Assembly: GCA_031272365.1 (NCBI GenBank)
Contig: JAISTX010000079.1
Span: 1 to 50,941 of the forward strand
Reading direction: 5' to 3'
DNA from: Eubacteriales Family XIII. Incertae Sedis bacterium
Lineage (GTDB): Bacteria; Bacillota; Clostridia; Peptostreptococcales; Anaerovoracaceae
Length of the DNA: 50,941 nucleotides
The notes beneath the pieces are model-generated. The model was not told the origin of the DNA. It ran no database searches and saw nothing but the letters and a program-made list of their open reading frames with translations. Position 1 is the stretch's first letter. Every line of letters starts with the position of its first letter. This document shows, one piece after another, positions 17,811 to 27,990 of the stretch. The translations under genes and the position numbers were made by a program.

Positions 17811-18209
17811 ATGACGATGACAGATCCCGTAGCAGACATGCTCACGAGAATCCGGAACGCGAACACGGCCGGCCACAAGACGGTCGAGGTGCCTGCGTCC
17901 AAAATGAAGAAGTCCATCGCGGCCATCCTCAAGGAGGAAGGCTACATCGAGGGGTTTGAGGTCACGGAAGACGGCAAGCAGGGCATGATCCGGATCGATA
18001 TGAAATACGCGCCCGGCAAGACGCGCGTCATCAGCGGGCTGCGCAAGATCTCCAAACCTGGGCTGCGCGTCCATGTGCAGGCGCACGACGTCCCGCGCGT
18101 GCTCGGCGGCCTTGGCATCGCGATCATCTCGACAAGCAAAGGCGTCATCAGCGACAAGGAAGCGCGCAAGCTCGGCGTAGGCGGCGAAGTGGTCTGCTAC
18201 GTCTGGTAG
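17811..18209 (+). CDS. rpsH: 30S ribosomal protein S8
   Basis: This 132-residue protein is S8, a primary 16S rRNA binder and the regulator of the spc operon in some bacteria. [19 protein letters not shown] and the C-terminal [31 protein letters not shown] are hallmarks. The ATG at 17811 follows AAGGAGGG. Confidence 0.97.
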   Translation: MTMTDPVADMLTRIRNANTAGHKTVEVPASKMKKSIAAILKEEGYIEGFEVTEDGKQGMIRIDMKYAPGKTRVISGLRKISKPGLRVHVQAHDVPRVLGGLGIAIISTSKGVISDKEARKLGVGGEVVCYVW

Positions 18210-18226
18210 GGAGGAAGGAGAAAGAT

Positions 18227-18772
18227 ATGTCAAGAATCGGTAGACTTCCCATCACGGTTCCCGCCGGCGTGGATGTGACCATCGCGGACGGCGGCCTCGT
18301 GAAGGTCAAGGGGCCGAAGGGGGAACTCTCCGAGAGGATCTCGGAGAAAATCGGCGTGAAACTCGAGGACGGCGTCATTTCGGTGACGCGCGGAGACGAC
18401 ATGAAAGAGAGCCGTTCGCTGCACGGCCTGTCGCGTACGCTCATCGCCAACATGGTGACGGGCGTGTCCGACGGCTTCGAGCGCAAGCTCGAGATCGTCG
18501 GCGTCGGGTACAAGGCGGACAAGCAGGGCAACAAGCTCGTCCTCAACCTCGGCTACTCGCACCCGGTCGAGCTGCCGGATCCCGAAGGCATCACGACGGA
18601 GGTGCCGAGCGCGACGGAGATCGTCGTGAAGGGCATCAACAAGGCGATCGTCGGCAACTACGCGGCGAACATCCGCGCGTGGCGCCCGCCGGAGCCCTAC
18701 AAGGGCAAGGGCATCCGCTACGCGGGCGAGAAGGTCCGGCGCAAGGAAGGCAAAGCCGGCGTGAAAGGTTAG
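18227..18772 (+). CDS. rplF: 50S ribosomal protein L6
   Basis: This 181-residue protein is L6, located near the factor-binding site. [18 protein letters not shown] at the N-terminus and the C-terminal [19 protein letters not shown] signature are standard, and the length is normal. Confidence 0.98.
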   Translation: MSRIGRLPITVPAGVDVTIADGGLVKVKGPKGELSERISEKIGVKLEDGVISVTRGDDMKESRSLHGLSRTLIANMVTGVSDGFERKLEIVGVGYKADKQGNKLVLNLGYSHPVELPDPEGITTEVPSATEIVVKGINKAIVGNYAANIRAWRPPEPYKGKGIRYAGEKVRRKEGKAGVKG

Positions 18773-18787
18773 AAAAGGAGCAGCAAG

Positions 18788-19153
18788 ATGGCAAAAGAAA
18801 GCAGAAACGATATGCGGCTCAAGCGGCATCAGCGTGTCCGGAAAAACCTCTTCGGCACGCCGGAGAAGCCGCGGATGTGCGTGTACCGCAGCCTGAAGAA
18901 TATCTCGGTGCAGATCATCGACGACGTGACGGGCACGACGCTCGTCAGCGCGTCCACGCTCGACAAGGACGTGAAGGCGCAGGCGGCCTATGGCGGCAAC
19001 AAGGCGGCGGCGAAGCTCGTCGGCGAGGCCGCCGCGAAAAAGGCGCTGGACAAGGGGATCGGCGAAGTGGCGTTCGACCGCGGCGGGTTCCTGTACCATG
19101 GCAGGGTGAAGGAACTGGCTGACGGCGCACGCGAAGCCGGTTTGAAGTTTTAA
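18788..19153 (+). CDS. rplR: 50S ribosomal protein L18
   Basis: This 121-residue protein is L18, which binds 5S r[29 protein letters not shown], then [23 protein letters not shown] at the C-terminus, are family motifs. It sits between rplF and rpsE. Confidence 0.97.
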   Translation: MAKESRNDMRLKRHQRVRKNLFGTPEKPRMCVYRSLKNISVQIIDDVTGTTLVSASTLDKDVKAQAAYGGNKAAAKLVGEAAAKKALDKGIGEVAFDRGGFLYHGRVKELADGAREAGLKF

Positions 19154-19168
19154 CAAAGGAGAAATTCG

Positions 19169-19675
19169 ATGCAGGACAGAACAATCGACGCATCCAAGCT
19201 GGAACTCGAAGAGTCCATCGTCAACATCCGCCGCGTCGCGAAGACGGTCAAGGGCGGCCGCAACATGCGGTTCTCGGTGACGGTCGTCGTCGGCGACAAG
19301 GCCGGCCACGTCGGCGTGGGGCTTGGCAAGGCGCGGGAGATCCCCGAGGCTGTGCGCAAGGCGATCGAAGACGCCAAGAAGAAGCTCATCTACGTGCCGA
19401 CGGTCGGGACGACGATCCCGCACCGCAACCTGGGCATCTTCGGCGCGGGGCGCGTGCTGCTCATGCCGGGCTCCGAGGGGACGGGCGTGATCGCGGGCTC
19501 CTCGGTGCGCACGGTGCTCGAGCTTGCGGGCGTCAAGGATGTGCGCGCAAAGTCCATCGGCTCCAACAACGCGGGCAATATGGCGTATGCGACGATTGAA
19601 GGGCTGAAAGGCCTCAAGACGATCGAAGGGGTCAGTAAGCTGCGCGGCAAGACGCCGGCTGAAATTCTCGGGTAG
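19169..19675 (+). CDS. rpsE: 30S ribosomal protein S5
   Basis: This 168-residue protein is S5, important for decoding accuracy and for the mRNA entry channel. The double-stranded-RNA-like [20 protein letters not shown] segment and [22 protein letters not shown] are conserved. Length and position in the operon are normal. Confidence 0.97.
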   Translation: MQDRTIDASKLELEESIVNIRRVAKTVKGGRNMRFSVTVVVGDKAGHVGVGLGKAREIPEAVRKAIEDAKKKLIYVPTVGTTIPHRNLGIFGAGRVLLMPGSEGTGVIAGSSVRTVLELAGVKDVRAKSIGSNNAGNMAYATIEGLKGLKTIEGVSKLRGKTPAEILG

Positions 19676-19692
19676 AAGCAGAGGTAGTGAAC

Positions 19693-19875
19693 ATGGCGAA
19701 GACGATAAAAATCACATTGACGAAGAGCCCGATCGGCGAGAAGCCTTCCACGCGGAAGACGGTGGTCGCGCTCGGCCTGCGGAAGATGCACCAGACGGTG
19801 GAGCTCGAGGACTCGCCCGGGACGCGCGGCGCTGTCCGCAAGGTGCGCCACCTCGTCACAGTGACGGAAGAATAG
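19693..19875 (+). CDS. rpmD: 50S ribosomal protein L30
   Basis: This 60-residue protein is L30. [20 protein letters not shown] and the [20 protein letters not shown] segment are diagnostic. The ATG at 19693 is preferred to an in-frame GTG two codons earlier because of the AGAGGTAG Shine-Dalgarno and the usual MAK start. Confidence 0.95.
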   Translation: MAKTIKITLTKSPIGEKPSTRKTVVALGLRKMHQTVELEDSPGTRGAVRKVRHLVTVTEE

Positions 19876-19937
19876 AAGCAAGGGGAAGCGAGTCGGTATC
19901 GTACGCCGGCGTTTAGCGGAAAGGAAGAAACGAACAG

Positions 19938-20378
19938 ATGAAACTGCATGAACTGAAAAAGGCGCCGGGCTCGACAAGGGCGCCGAAGCGCAAGGGGCGC
20001 GGAACGGCGACCGGCCAGGGCAAGACGGCCGGGCGCGGCATGAACGGGCAAAACTCCCGCAGCGGCGGCGGCGTGCGCCTCGGTTTTGAAGGCGGCCAGA
20101 TGCCGCTCTACCGGCGCATCCCGAAGCGCGGGTTTACGAATATCTGGCGCAAGGAGCCGGAGATCGTCAATGTCGGCGACCTCAACATCTTCGAGGACGG
20201 CACGGAAGTCACGGCGGAGACGCTGCGCGAAAAGGGGCTGATCAAAAAGGCGGACAAAGGCCTGAAGATCCTCGGCGACGGGAAGCTCGAGAAAAACCTG
20301 ACGGTGAAAGCAAACAAATTCAGCAAGGCGGCCGCTGAGCAGATCGAAAAGGCCGGCGGCAAGGCAGAGGTATTGTAA
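19938..20378 (+). CDS. rplO: 50S ribosomal protein L15
   Basis: This 146-residue protein is L15, a late assembly protein. The N-terminal basic stretch [41 protein letters not shown] and the RIPKRGFTN motif are typical. Its stop is one base before the secY start. Confidence 0.97.
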   Translation: MKLHELKKAPGSTRAPKRKGRGTATGQGKTAGRGMNGQNSRSGGGVRLGFEGGQMPLYRRIPKRGFTNIWRKEPEIVNVGDLNIFEDGTEVTAETLREKGLIKKADKGLKILGDGKLEKNLTVKANKFSKAAAEQIEKAGGKAEVL

Positions 20379-20379
20379 T

Positions 20380-21666
20380 ATGGGCATGTTGGAAACCCTC
20401 GGCAAGGCATGGAAGATCCCTGACATACGTCAGAAGATGGTCTTCACCTTGTTGATGCTGGTCGTGTTCCGGCTGGGGTCAAACATCCCCGTGCCGGGCA
20501 TTGACCGCTCGGTGCTCGCGGACGTCTTCGAAGGGCAGGGGCTGTTCGAGCTCTTCAACCTCTTCTCGGGCGGCGCGTTCCAAAACTTCACGATCTTCGC
20601 GCTGTCGATCACGCCGTACATCACGGCCTCGATCATCATCAACCTCTTGACGATCGCCGTGCCCTATCTTGAGAACCTCGCGAAGGAGGGCATGGAAGGC
20701 CGCAAGAAAATGACGCAGATCACGCGCTACTTGACGGTGGTGCTCGCGCTGCTGCAGGCGATCGGCTTCACGTTCGGCCTGTTCCGGAGCGCCGTCACGG
20801 ACGACCGCATCTTCACGAAGATCGTCATCATCTTCTGCCTGACGGCGGGCACGGCGTTCCTGATGTGGCTCGGCGAGCAGATCAACGAGTTCGGCGTCGG
20901 CAACGGCATCTCCCTCATCATCTTCGCGGGCATCGTCTGCCGCGCGCCGAGCGCGGTGTCGAGCGCGCTGACGAGTTACAAAGGCGGCGATGTGTCGATG
21001 ATCTCGCTCGTGCTCTTCTGCGTCTTCGCGATCGCCGTCATCGTCGGCATCGTGCTGGTCCAGCAGGGGCAGCGGCGCATCCCCGTGCAATACGCGAAAC
21101 GCGTCGTGGGGCGCAAGATGTACGGCGGCCAAAACACGCACATCCCGATCAAGGTCAACCAGGCGGGCGTCATCCCGGTCATCTTCGGCCTCTCGATCCT
21201 GCAGTTCCCGCTGACGATCACGTACTTCTTCCCGGGCGGCAAGCTCGAGGCGTTCATGAACAAATGGCTGTCGCCGACGAGCACGAACCCCAGCGACCCG
21301 GGCGTGTGGATCTATGTCGCGCTCGACGCGATCCTGATCTTCTTCTTCACGTATTTTTACACGGCGATCACGTTCAACCCCGTGGACGTCGCGGAAAATA
21401 TGCGCGCCAACGGCGGGTTTGTGCCGGGCATCCGGCCGGGCCGCCCGACCATCGAATACCTGAATACGGTCATGATGCGCGTGACGTTTGTCGGGGCGGT
21501 CTTCCTCGCGGCGATTGCCTCGCTTCCCTATCTGATCCAGATGGCGACGAACCTGCAGATCCGTTTCGGCGGCACCGCCCTGCTCATTGCGGTAGGCGTG
21601 GCGCTCGATACGATGAAGCAGATCGAAAACCAGATGGTCATGCGGAATTACAGGGGGTTCTTGTAA
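20380..21666 (+). CDS. secY: Preprotein translocase subunit SecY
   Basis: This 428-residue protein is the SecY channel of the Sec translocon, with ten membrane helices visible. MLETLGKAWKIPDIRQK leads into the plug region with GIDRSVL and ALSITPYITASIIINLL. The cytosolic loop with the PFYAVD/VEDVAENM-like NPVDVAENMRANGGFVPGIRPG block is conserved. It lies between rplO and adk as in Bacillota. Overlap is tight with both neighbours. Confidence 0.97.
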   Translation: MGMLETLGKAWKIPDIRQKMVFTLLMLVVFRLGSNIPVPGIDRSVLADVFEGQGLFELFNLFSGGAFQNFTIFALSITPYITASIIINLLTIAVPYLENLAKEGMEGRKKMTQITRYLTVVLALLQAIGFTFGLFRSAVTDDRIFTKIVIIFCLTAGTAFLMWLGEQINEFGVGNGISLIIFAGIVCRAPSAVSSALTSYKGGDVSMISLVLFCVFAIAVIVGIVLVQQGQRRIPVQYAKRVVGRKMYGGQNTHIPIKVNQAGVIPVIFGLSILQFPLTITYFFPGGKLEAFMNKWLSPTSTNPSDPGVWIYVALDAILIFFFTYFYTAITFNPVDVAENMRANGGFVPGIRPGRPTIEYLNTVMMRVTFVGAVFLAAIASLPYLIQMATNLQIRFGGTALLIAVGVALDTMKQIENQMVMRNYRGFL

Positions 21667-21667
21667 A

Positions 21668-22312
21668 ATGGCACGGATCATGTTGCTCGGGGCGCCCGGT
21701 TCGGGCAAAGGCACGCAGGCGGAACGGATCACGCAGCGCTATGGCATCCCCGCCATCGCGACAGGCGACATCTTCCGGAAGAACCTTTCGGAAGGCACGC
21801 CGCTCGGCCTCAAGGCGAAGGGCTATATGGAAGCCGGCGAGCTTGTGCCGGACGAGCTGGTCATCGACCTCGTCGCGGACAGGCTGTCCGAGCCGGACAC
21901 GAAGAACGGCTACCTGCTGGACGGGTTCCCGCGCACGATCGCGCAGGCCGAGGCGTTGGACAAGCTCCTCTCCGGGAAGGGCGAGGCCCTCGACAAGGTG
22001 TTTTTCATCGACGTGCCGAAGGACGTGCTGATCGACCGGATCGCGGGGCGGCGCGTATGCCCCTCCTGCGGCCGGGTCTACCACGTGACAGGCATGCCGC
22101 CGAAGCAGGCGGGCGTCTGCGACGACGACGGCGCGGAGCTGATCCAGCGCAAGGACGACGACGCGGCGACGGCGGAGAACCGTATCGACGTATACAACGA
22201 GCAGACGAAGCCGCTCGTTGAATACTATAAAAAGACCGGCTTGCTCATCGAGCTCGATGGCACGGCCGGCGTGGACAGCTTGGAAAATCAGATCGAAGAG
22301 ATCCTCGGCTGA
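21668..22312 (+). CDS. adk: Adenylate kinase
   Basis: This 214-residue enzyme interconverts ATP, AMP and ADP. The P-loop is GAPGSGKGT (7-15) and LDGFPRTIAQAEAL carries the AMP-binding arginine. The LID has a structural zinc site: CPSCGRVYH, then GVCDDDGAEL, giving three cysteines and an aspartate, as in Gram-positive Adk. It is in the usual secY-adk-map order. Confidence 0.97.
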   Translation: MARIMLLGAPGSGKGTQAERITQRYGIPAIATGDIFRKNLSEGTPLGLKAKGYMEAGELVPDELVIDLVADRLSEPDTKNGYLLDGFPRTIAQAEALDKLLSGKGEALDKVFFIDVPKDVLIDRIAGRRVCPSCGRVYHVTGMPPKQAGVCDDDGAELIQRKDDDAATAENRIDVYNEQTKPLVEYYKKTGLLIELDGTAGVDSLENQIEEILG

Positions 22313-22315
22313 GGG

Positions 22316-23080
22316 ATGATACGCATCAAGAACGAGGAGCAGATTCGTCTGATGGAGGCGTCCGGCAAAGTGGTGGGAGCGATCCTGCACGACCTTGCCG
22401 AGGTCGTCCGCCCGGGCGTGACGACACTGGAGATCGACCGCTTCGTGGAGAAACGCATCCATGAAGAAGGGATGGTCCCGACGTTCAAGGGCTATGGCGG
22501 CTTCCCGGCGAACGCGTGCGTCTCGGTCAACGAGGAGCTCGTGCACGGGATACCGTCCGAAGAGCGGGTCCTGGAGGAAGGCGACATCGTCTCGGTGGAC
22601 ATCGGGGCGACGCACAAAGGCTGGGTTTCCGACGCGGCAAGGACGTATTTCGTCGGCAGCGTCGATCCGGAGAAGGCGCGGCTTGTGGACATCTGCAGGC
22701 AGAGCTTTTTCGAAGCGCTTGCGCAGTGCCGGGCGGGGAACAGGCTCTCCGACATCGGGCATGCGGTGCAGGAGTGCGTGGAAGGCGCGGGGTTTTCGGT
22801 GGTGCTGGATTACGTCGGGCACGGCGTCGGCAGCAAAATGCATGAGAGCCCGCAGGTGAAAAACTACGGCGAGGCCGGCAAAGGGCCGAAACTGATGAGG
22901 GGCATGGCGCTCGCGATCGAGCCCATGATCAACGCGGGGACGGCGGATGTGCACACGCTGGACGACGGCTGGACGGTTGTCACGGACGACGGGAAGCCGG
23001 CGGCGCACTACGAAAACACGGTGATCATCACGGACAGCGAGCCGCTCGTGATCACATTGGACGAAAGGGACGTTGGATAA
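22316..23080 (+). CDS. map: Methionine aminopeptidase, type I
   Basis: This 254-residue enzyme removes the initiator methionine. The metal ligands are seen in [22 protein letters not shown] (two aspartates), [14 protein letters not shown] (histidine), AIEPMINAG (glutamate) and YENTVIIT (glutamate). Start at 22316 follows GAGGG. It continues the ribosomal operon. Confidence 0.97.
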   Translation: MIRIKNEEQIRLMEASGKVVGAILHDLAEVVRPGVTTLEIDRFVEKRIHEEGMVPTFKGYGGFPANACVSVNEELVHGIPSEERVLEEGDIVSVDIGATHKGWVSDAARTYFVGSVDPEKARLVDICRQSFFEALAQCRAGNRLSDIGHAVQECVEGAGFSVVLDYVGHGVGSKMHESPQVKNYGEAGKGPKLMRGMALAIEPMINAGTADVHTLDDGWTVVTDDGKPAAHYENTVIITDSEPLVITLDERDVG

Positions 23081-23081
23081 T

Positions 23082-23300
23082 ATGGCGAAAAAAGACGTCA
23101 TCGAAGTCGAAGGCAAAGTGATTGAGGCGCAGCCGAACGCGATGTTCATCGTCGAGCTCGAGAACGGCCATCGGGTGCAGGCGCACATATCCGGAAAGAT
23201 TCGCATGAATTTCATCCGGATCCTGCCCGGCGACAAGGTCCGGATGGAACTGTCGCCCTACGACCTGACGAAGGGCCGCATCACGTGGAGGGACAAATGA
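23082..23300 (+). CDS. infA: Translation initiation factor IF-1
   Basis: This 72-residue OB-fold protein is IF-1, which occupies the A site during initiation. The motif [23 protein letters not shown], followed by [29 protein letters not shown] and the terminal GRITWR, matches the family. The start three codons after an earlier in-frame ATG (MAKKDVIEV) is the usual one. The next gene, rpmJ, is preceded by a likely promoter. Confidence 0.97.
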   Translation: MAKKDVIEVEGKVIEAQPNAMFIVELENGHRVQAHISGKIRMNFIRILPGDKVRMELSPYDLTKGRITWRDK

Positions 23301-23331
23301 CACGCGGTGCCGGGGTCCATATGAAAACAAC

Positions 23332-23360
23332 TTGCTTGCGAGGAAAAGTTATAGTAAAAT
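23332..23360 (+). promoter_or_regulatory. Possible internal promoter before rpmJ
   Basis: TTGCTT (23332-23337) and TAAAAT (23355-23360) are spaced by 17 bases in the AT-rich 118-bp gap between infA and rpmJ. This is the longest gap of the cluster after the S10 leader. It would allow extra expression of rpmJ-rpsM-rpsK-rpsD-rpoA-rplQ. Confidence 0.45.
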
Positions 23361-23418
23361 AATAGATTGCGCGGTCAATCCCGCATGAGTAGGAAGAAGC
23401 GGAGCGGAGGAAGAGAGA

Positions 23419-23532
23419 ATGAAAGTCAGGGCATCGGTGAAGCCGATTTGTGAAAAATGCAAAATCATCAAGCGCAACGGCAAGGTGATGGTGATCTGCG
23501 AAAACCCGAAGCACAAGCAGACGCAGGGTTGA
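23419..23532 (+). CDS. rpmJ: 50S ribosomal protein L36
   Basis: This 37-residue protein, too short for standard reading-frame lists, is L36. It has the zinc site Cys11, Cys14, Cys27 and His32 (CEKC, then C..NPKH), and the first residues [15 protein letters not shown] are diagnostic. It sits between infA and rpsM, as in all Bacillota alpha operons. Confidence 0.97.
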   Translation: MKVRASVKPICEKCKIIKRNGKVMVICENPKHKQTQG

Positions 23533-23552
23533 AGGAAAGGATAGGTTAGGAT

Positions 23553-23930
23553 ATGGCACGTATTGCAGGTGTGGATCTGCGAAGAGACAAGCGGATTGAG
23601 ATCGGTCTGACGGACATCTATGGCATCGGGCGGAAAACGGCAACGGAAATCCTCGAGAAGGCGGGCGTGGATCCGGATATCCGCGTGCGCGACCTTTCGG
23701 AGGACGATGCCGGTAAAATCCGCAAGATCATCGATGCGGAATACACGGTCGAGGGCGACCTGCGCCGTGACGTCAGCCTGAACATCAAGCGGCTGATGGA
23801 GATTGGATGTTATCGCGGCATCCGCCACAGAAGGGGGCTGCCCGTGCGTGGACAAAACACGAAGACGAACGCCCGGACGCGCAAGGGTCCGAAAAAGACG
23901 GTCGGCAGGAAAAAGAAAGAAGCCAAGTAA
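23553..23930 (+). CDS. rpsM: 30S ribosomal protein S13
   Basis: This 125-residue protein is S13, which contacts the P-site tRNA and the intersubunit bridge. [25 protein letters not shown] and the C-terminal [27 protein letters not shown] are conserved. Normal length. Confidence 0.98.
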   Translation: MARIAGVDLRRDKRIEIGLTDIYGIGRKTATEILEKAGVDPDIRVRDLSEDDAGKIRKIIDAEYTVEGDLRRDVSLNIKRLMEIGCYRGIRHRRGLPVRGQNTKTNARTRKGPKKTVGRKKKEAK

Positions 23931-23941
23931 GGAGGTCTTAA

Positions 23942-24337
23942 ATGGCACAGGCCAAACGCACAACGCGCAAGAAAAGAAAAGAGCGCAAAAATATCGAACG
24001 GGGCCAGGCCCACATCCAGGCTTCCTTCAACAACACTTTGGTGACGCTGACGGACCAGAGCGGCAACGCGATTTCGTGGTCGAGCGCCGGCTCCCTCGGG
24101 TTCAAGGGGTCGCGGAAGTCCACGCCGTTCGCGGCGCAGATGGCTTCCGAAGCGGCGGCAAAGGCGGCTATGGAGCACGGGCTCAAGAACGTCGAGGTCT
24201 ATGTGAAGGGGCCGGGTTCGGGGCGCGAGGCGGCGATCCGCGCGCTTCAGTCCGCGGGGCTCGAGATCACGATGATCAAGGACATCACGCCGATCCCGCA
24301 CAACGGGTGCCGGCCGCCGAAGCGGAGAAGGGTGTAA
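23942..24337 (+). CDS. rpsK: 30S ribosomal protein S11
   Basis: This 131-residue protein is S11, on the platform next to the mRNA exit. [22 protein letters not shown] and the C-terminal [17 protein letters not shown] are diagnostic. It follows rpsM with an AAGGAGG Shine-Dalgarno. Confidence 0.98.
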   Translation: MAQAKRTTRKKRKERKNIERGQAHIQASFNNTLVTLTDQSGNAISWSSAGSLGFKGSRKSTPFAAQMASEAAAKAAMEHGLKNVEVYVKGPGSGREAAIRALQSAGLEITMIKDITPIPHNGCRPPKRRRV

Positions 24338-24347
24338 GGAGGAAAAG

Positions 24348-24968
24348 ATGGCAAGATATACGGATGCGTCCTGCAGGCTCTGCAGAAGGGAAGCGCAGAA
24401 ACTCTTCTTGAAAGGCGAACGCTGCTATTCGATGAAATGCGCGCTCGAGCGCCGTTCCGCCCCTCCGGGGCAGCACGGGCTGGGCCGCAAGAAGACCAGC
24501 GACTACGGCCTGCAGCTGCGCGAGAAGCAAAAGGCGAAACGCTTCTACGGGCTGCTGGAGAAGCAATTCCACAACACGTTTGTGAAGGCGGCGGCGAAGA
24601 AGGGCATCACGGGCGACAACCTGCTCGTCATGCTCGAGACGCGCCTCGACAACGTCGTGTTCCGCATGGGCTTCGCGTCCTCCCGGAAAGAGGCGAGGCA
24701 GTTGGTCAACCACGGGCATTTCACGGTCAACGGGCGCAAGGTGGACATCCCTTCGTACCAGGTCGCGCCGGGTTCGGTCGTGGCGGTGAAGAAAAAGAGC
24801 CACAAGTCCCCGAAGTTCGAGGAGATCAAAGATATGCAAATCAGCGTTCCCGCCTGGATCAGCGTGGACGTCGCCAAGCTCGAGGGCACGGTGCTGAACC
24901 TGCCGGCGAGGGAGGAGATCGATACGCCGATCGCAGAGCACCTCATCGTCGAGCTTTACTCGAAGTAA
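24348..24968 (+). CDS. rpsD: 30S ribosomal protein S4, zinc-binding type
   Basis: This 206-residue protein is S4, an early 16S binder. [19 protein letters not shown] and [14 protein letters not shown] give the four cysteines Cys9, Cys12, Cys26, Cys31, so this is the zinc form. The S4 domain ([30 protein letters not shown]) is at about 95-125. Next gene is rpoA. Confidence 0.98.
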   Translation: MARYTDASCRLCRREAQKLFLKGERCYSMKCALERRSAPPGQHGLGRKKTSDYGLQLREKQKAKRFYGLLEKQFHNTFVKAAAKKGITGDNLLVMLETRLDNVVFRMGFASSRKEARQLVNHGHFTVNGRKVDIPSYQVAPGSVVAVKKKSHKSPKFEEIKDMQISVPAWISVDVAKLEGTVLNLPAREEIDTPIAEHLIVELYSK

Positions 24969-25011
24969 TGCGGCGGCGGGGAAACAGTATTCATGAAGGA
25001 GGGAATTGTTC

Positions 25012-25953
25012 GTGATAGAAATTGAAAGACCTACGATTGAACCCACCGAGATCGATGAGCGTTACGGGAAATTCGTTGTAGAGCCGCTCGAGAGGGGGTA
25101 CGGGACGACGCTGGGCAACTGCCTTCGCCGCATCCTCCTGTCCTCGCTGCCCGGCAGCGCGGTGACGAGCGTCAAAATCGACGGCGTGATGCACGAGTTT
25201 TCGACGATCCCCGGCGTCAAAGAGGACGTGACGGAGATCATCCTGAACCTGAAGCGCCTGGCCGTGCGCGTCAACAACGACGACGAGAAGACCGTGATCA
25301 TCGATGCGCGCGGGCCGATGATCGTCACCGCTGGCGACATCAAGGTCAGCGCGGACGTGGAGATCTACAACAAGGACCTGCACATCGCGACGCTGGAGGA
25401 CGGCGCTTCGATCTACATGGAGATCAACCTCGCGAAGGGGCGCGGCTACGTGACGGCGGACCAGAACAAATCGGAAGCGACGCCGATCGGCGTGATCCCG
25501 GTCGATTCGATCTACACGCCCGTCACGAAGGTCAACTTCACCGTGGGGAACACGCGCGTGGGGCAGGTGACGGACTACGACAAGCTCACGTTCGAAGTCT
25601 GGACGGACGGCAGCGTCTCGCCGACGGAGAGCGTGGCCATCGGCGCGAAGATCATGCGCGACCACCTCGACTTGTTCATCAACCTGTTCGACAGCGCGAG
25701 CGGGATGGAGACGATGGTCGTGCCGGACAGCAGCGGCAAGGCGACCACGCTGGAGATGCCGATCGACGAGCTGGAGCTCTCGGTGCGCTCCTTCAACTGC
25801 CTGAAGCGCGCAAATATCAACACCGTGGAAGAGCTGACGCAGAAGACCGAGGACGACATGATGAACGTGCGGAACCTCGGGAAGAAGTCGCTTGAAGAAG
25901 TCAAAGAGAAACTGGCCGACCTCGGGCTCGGCCTGAAGGAAACCGAAGAATAA
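25012..25953 (+). CDS. rpoA: DNA-directed RNA polymerase alpha subunit
   Basis: This 313-residue protein is the alpha subunit. The N-terminal assembly domain ([22 protein letters not shown]-like) and the C-terminal domain ([49 protein letters not shown]) are complete. It starts at the GTG at 25012, 8 bases after GAAGGAGGG; a TTG two codons earlier would be too close to that site. Confidence 0.97.
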   Translation: MIEIERPTIEPTEIDERYGKFVVEPLERGYGTTLGNCLRRILLSSLPGSAVTSVKIDGVMHEFSTIPGVKEDVTEIILNLKRLAVRVNNDDEKTVIIDARGPMIVTAGDIKVSADVEIYNKDLHIATLEDGASIYMEINLAKGRGYVTADQNKSEATPIGVIPVDSIYTPVTKVNFTVGNTRVGQVTDYDKLTFEVWTDGSVSPTESVAIGAKIMRDHLDLFINLFDSASGMETMVVPDSSGKATTLEMPIDELELSVRSFNCLKRANINTVEELTQKTEDDMMNVRNLGKKSLEEVKEKLADLGLGLKETEE

Positions 25954-25967
25954 GAAAGGAGGAGCAG

Positions 25968-26312
25968 ATGCCGGGCTATCGAAAACTGGGCAGGGACAGC
26001 GCCCATAGAAAAGCGATGTTGCGCAACCTTGTGACGGATCTTCTCCGCGAAGGACGCATCACTACGACGGACACGCGCGCCAAGGAAGCGGGGCGCATGG
26101 CGGAAAAGATGATCACGCTTGGGAAACGCGGCGATTTGCACGCGCGCCGCCAGGCGCTTGCGTACATCTTCGACGAGAGCGTCGTGAAAAAATTGTTCGA
26201 GGAGATCGCCCCGAAATACGCGGAGCGGAACGGTGGCTATACGCGCATTCTGAAACTGGGCCCCAGGCGCGGTGACGGCGCGGAAGAAGTCTTTTTAGAG
26301 TTGGTAAAATAG
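25968..26312 (+). CDS. rplQ: 50S ribosomal protein L17
   Basis: This 114-residue protein is L17, the last ribosomal protein of the cluster. [24 protein letters not shown] and the C-terminal [24 protein letters not shown] are conserved. The stop TAG overlaps the proposed ATA start of ecfA1. Confidence 0.97.
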   Translation: MPGYRKLGRDSAHRKAMLRNLVTDLLREGRITTTDTRAKEAGRMAEKMITLGKRGDLHARRQALAYIFDESVVKKLFEEIAPKYAERNGGYTRILKLGPRRGDGAEEVFLELVK

Positions 26313-27148
26313 ACATTGTAGAAATCGAAAATCTAGAATATTCGTACCCGACCGAAGAAGGGACGACTGTCGCACTCGCAGGCGTGAGCCTCATGGTAGA
26401 GCGCGGCAGTTTTACTTCTGTGATCGGCAGGAACGGCAGCGGGAAATCCACTCTGGCCAAGAACATCAACGCGCTGCTCCTGCCGACAGGCGGCACGGTC
26501 GTCGTCGGGGGCTACGACACCCGGCGCGAGGAGACTATATGGGAAATCCGCCGCATGGCCGGCATGGTCTTCCAGAACCCGGACAACCAGCTGGTGTCCG
26601 CGGTCGTGGAGGACGACGTCGCGTTCGGGCCGGAGAACCTCGGCCTGCCGCGCGAGGAGATAAGGGCCCGCGTGCAGTCGTCCCTTGCGGCGGTCGACAT
26701 GCTGGAGCAGCGCAAGATGGCGCCGCACCTGCTGTCCGGCGGGCAGAAGCAGCGCATCGCGATCGCGGGCGTCGTCGCGATGAAGCCGGACCTCGTCATC
26801 CTCGACGAGCCAACGGCGATGCTCGACCCGGAAGGCCGGGGGGAGGTGCTCGCCATCGCGAAGCAGCTCCACCGCGAGGGCATCACGATTCTGCTCATCA
26901 CGCATTTCATGGAGGAGACCGTGGATTCGGACCGCGTGGTCATCATGGACGAGGGGCGGATCGTGCTCGACGGCACGCCGGAGGAGGTGTACGGCCGGGC
27001 CGACGAGATCCGCGCCTACGGGCTGAGGCTCCCCTTCGCGGTGGAGGTGGCGGACGAGCTCCGCGCCCGCGGCGTGGCGGTCCGCGCGGGCGTGCTGCGG
27101 GAAGAGGAGCTGCTCGAGGAGGTGCTGCGGCTATGCCCATCTCGGTAG
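26309..27148 (+). CDS. ecfA1: ECF transporter energy-coupling ATPase EcfA1, with an apparent ATA start
   Basis: This ATPase, 279 residues if read from 26309, energises ECF S components. Walker A is GRNGSGKST, the signature [13 protein letters not shown] and Walker [14 protein letters not shown]. No ATG, GTG or TTG exists in the frame between a stop at 26273 and the GTG at 26384, yet the N-terminal strand [18 protein letters not shown], with the adenine-stacking tyrosine, is typical EcfA sequence and lies upstream of that GTG. The ATA at 26309 overlaps the rplQ TAG (ATAG). It gives the family length of about 280 and the usual MDIVEIENL-type beginning. An ATT at 26315 is the alternative. Confidence 0.85.
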   Translation: MDIVEIENLEYSYPTEEGTTVALAGVSLMVERGSFTSVIGRNGSGKSTLAKNINALLLPTGGTVVVGGYDTRREETIWEIRRMAGMVFQNPDNQLVSAVVEDDVAFGPENLGLPREEIRARVQSSLAAVDMLEQRKMAPHLLSGGQKQRIAIAGVVAMKPDLVILDEPTAMLDPEGRGEVLAIAKQLHREGITILLITHFMEETVDSDRVVIMDEGRIVLDGTPEEVYGRADEIRAYGLRLPFAVEVADELRARGVAVRAGVLREEELLEEVLRLCPSR

Positions 27149-27990
27149 CGCACCTCACGCATGTTTACAACAAGGGGCTTGCGTACGAGACGTCGGCCGT
27201 GAAGGACGTGAGCTTTGAAATCGCGGACGGCGAGTTCGTCTGCATCGTCGGCCACACGGGCTCGGGGAAATCCACGCTCGTGCAGCACCTGAACGGCCTG
27301 CTGAAGCCGACGTCCGGCACCGTCTCCGTGGGCGGCGTGGACGTGACGGCCAAGAGCACGTCCGTTATTGAAGTACGAAAGAAGATCGGCATGGTCTTCC
27401 AATACCCGGAGCACCAGCTCTTCGAGGAAACCGTGTTCAAGGACATCGCCTTCGGGCCGTCGAACCTGGGCCTCCCGGAGGAGGAGCAGGCGGAGCGCGT
27501 GCGCGAGGCGATGGCCCTCGTCAGCCTCCCGTTCGACGCGTTCGCGGAGCGGTCGCCTTTCGAGCTCTCCGGGGGGCAGAAGCGCAGGGCCGCGATCGCG
27601 GGGGTGCTGGCGATGCGCCCCGAGGTGCTCATCCTCGACGAGCCGACGGCCGGGCTCGACCCGAAGTCGCACGACGACGTGCTGGCGCTGGTGACCGGCA
27701 TCCGGGAGAAAACCGGCTGCACGATCGTCCTGGTCTCCCACAACATGGAGGACGTCGCGCGCCTCGCGGACCGCGTCTTCGTGATGAGCGGCGGGGAGAT
27801 CGTGAAGGCGGGCACGCCGGAGGAGGTGTTTCTCGACGGGGCGTTCCTGGAGGGCATCGGCCTCGCGCTCCCGCAGGCCAGGGCCTTCGCGGAGAAGCTC
27901 TCCCAAAACGGGGCCGCGATTGAAGCGGGCCGCGTCCTGACGCGGGAGGCCCTTGTCGACGCGGTCGCGGGCCTGGGGGCGAGGCGATGA
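27133..27990 (+). CDS. ecfA2: ECF transporter energy-coupling ATPase EcfA2
   Basis: This 285-residue protein is the second ATPase of the ECF module. Walker A GHTGSGKST, signature LSGGQKRRAAIAG, Walker B VLILDEPTAGLDPK and VSHNME are intact. The Q-loop is FQYPEHQLFEETV. It starts at the ATG at 27133, overlapping the ecfA1 end by 16 bases, and its stop overlaps ecfT by 4. It acts with EcfA1 and EcfT. Confidence 0.95.
   Translation: MPISVAHLTHVYNKGLAYETSAVKDVSFEIADGEFVCIVGHTGSGKSTLVQHLNGLLKPTSGTVSVGGVDVTAKSTSVIEVRKKIGMVFQYPEHQLFEETVFKDIAFGPSNLGLPEEEQAERVREAMALVSLPFDAFAERSPFELSGGQKRRAAIAGVLAMRPEVLILDEPTAGLDPKSHDDVLALVTGIREKTGCTIVLVSHNMEDVARLADRVFVMSGGEIVKAGTPEEVFLDGAFLEGIGLALPQARAFAEKLSQNGAAIEAGRVLTREALVDAVAGLGARR

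Noticed and set aside
26384-27148. ecfA1 starting at the GTG at 26384
   Set aside because: It would cut the first strand and A-loop that are conserved in EcfA proteins and visible upstream in the same frame.
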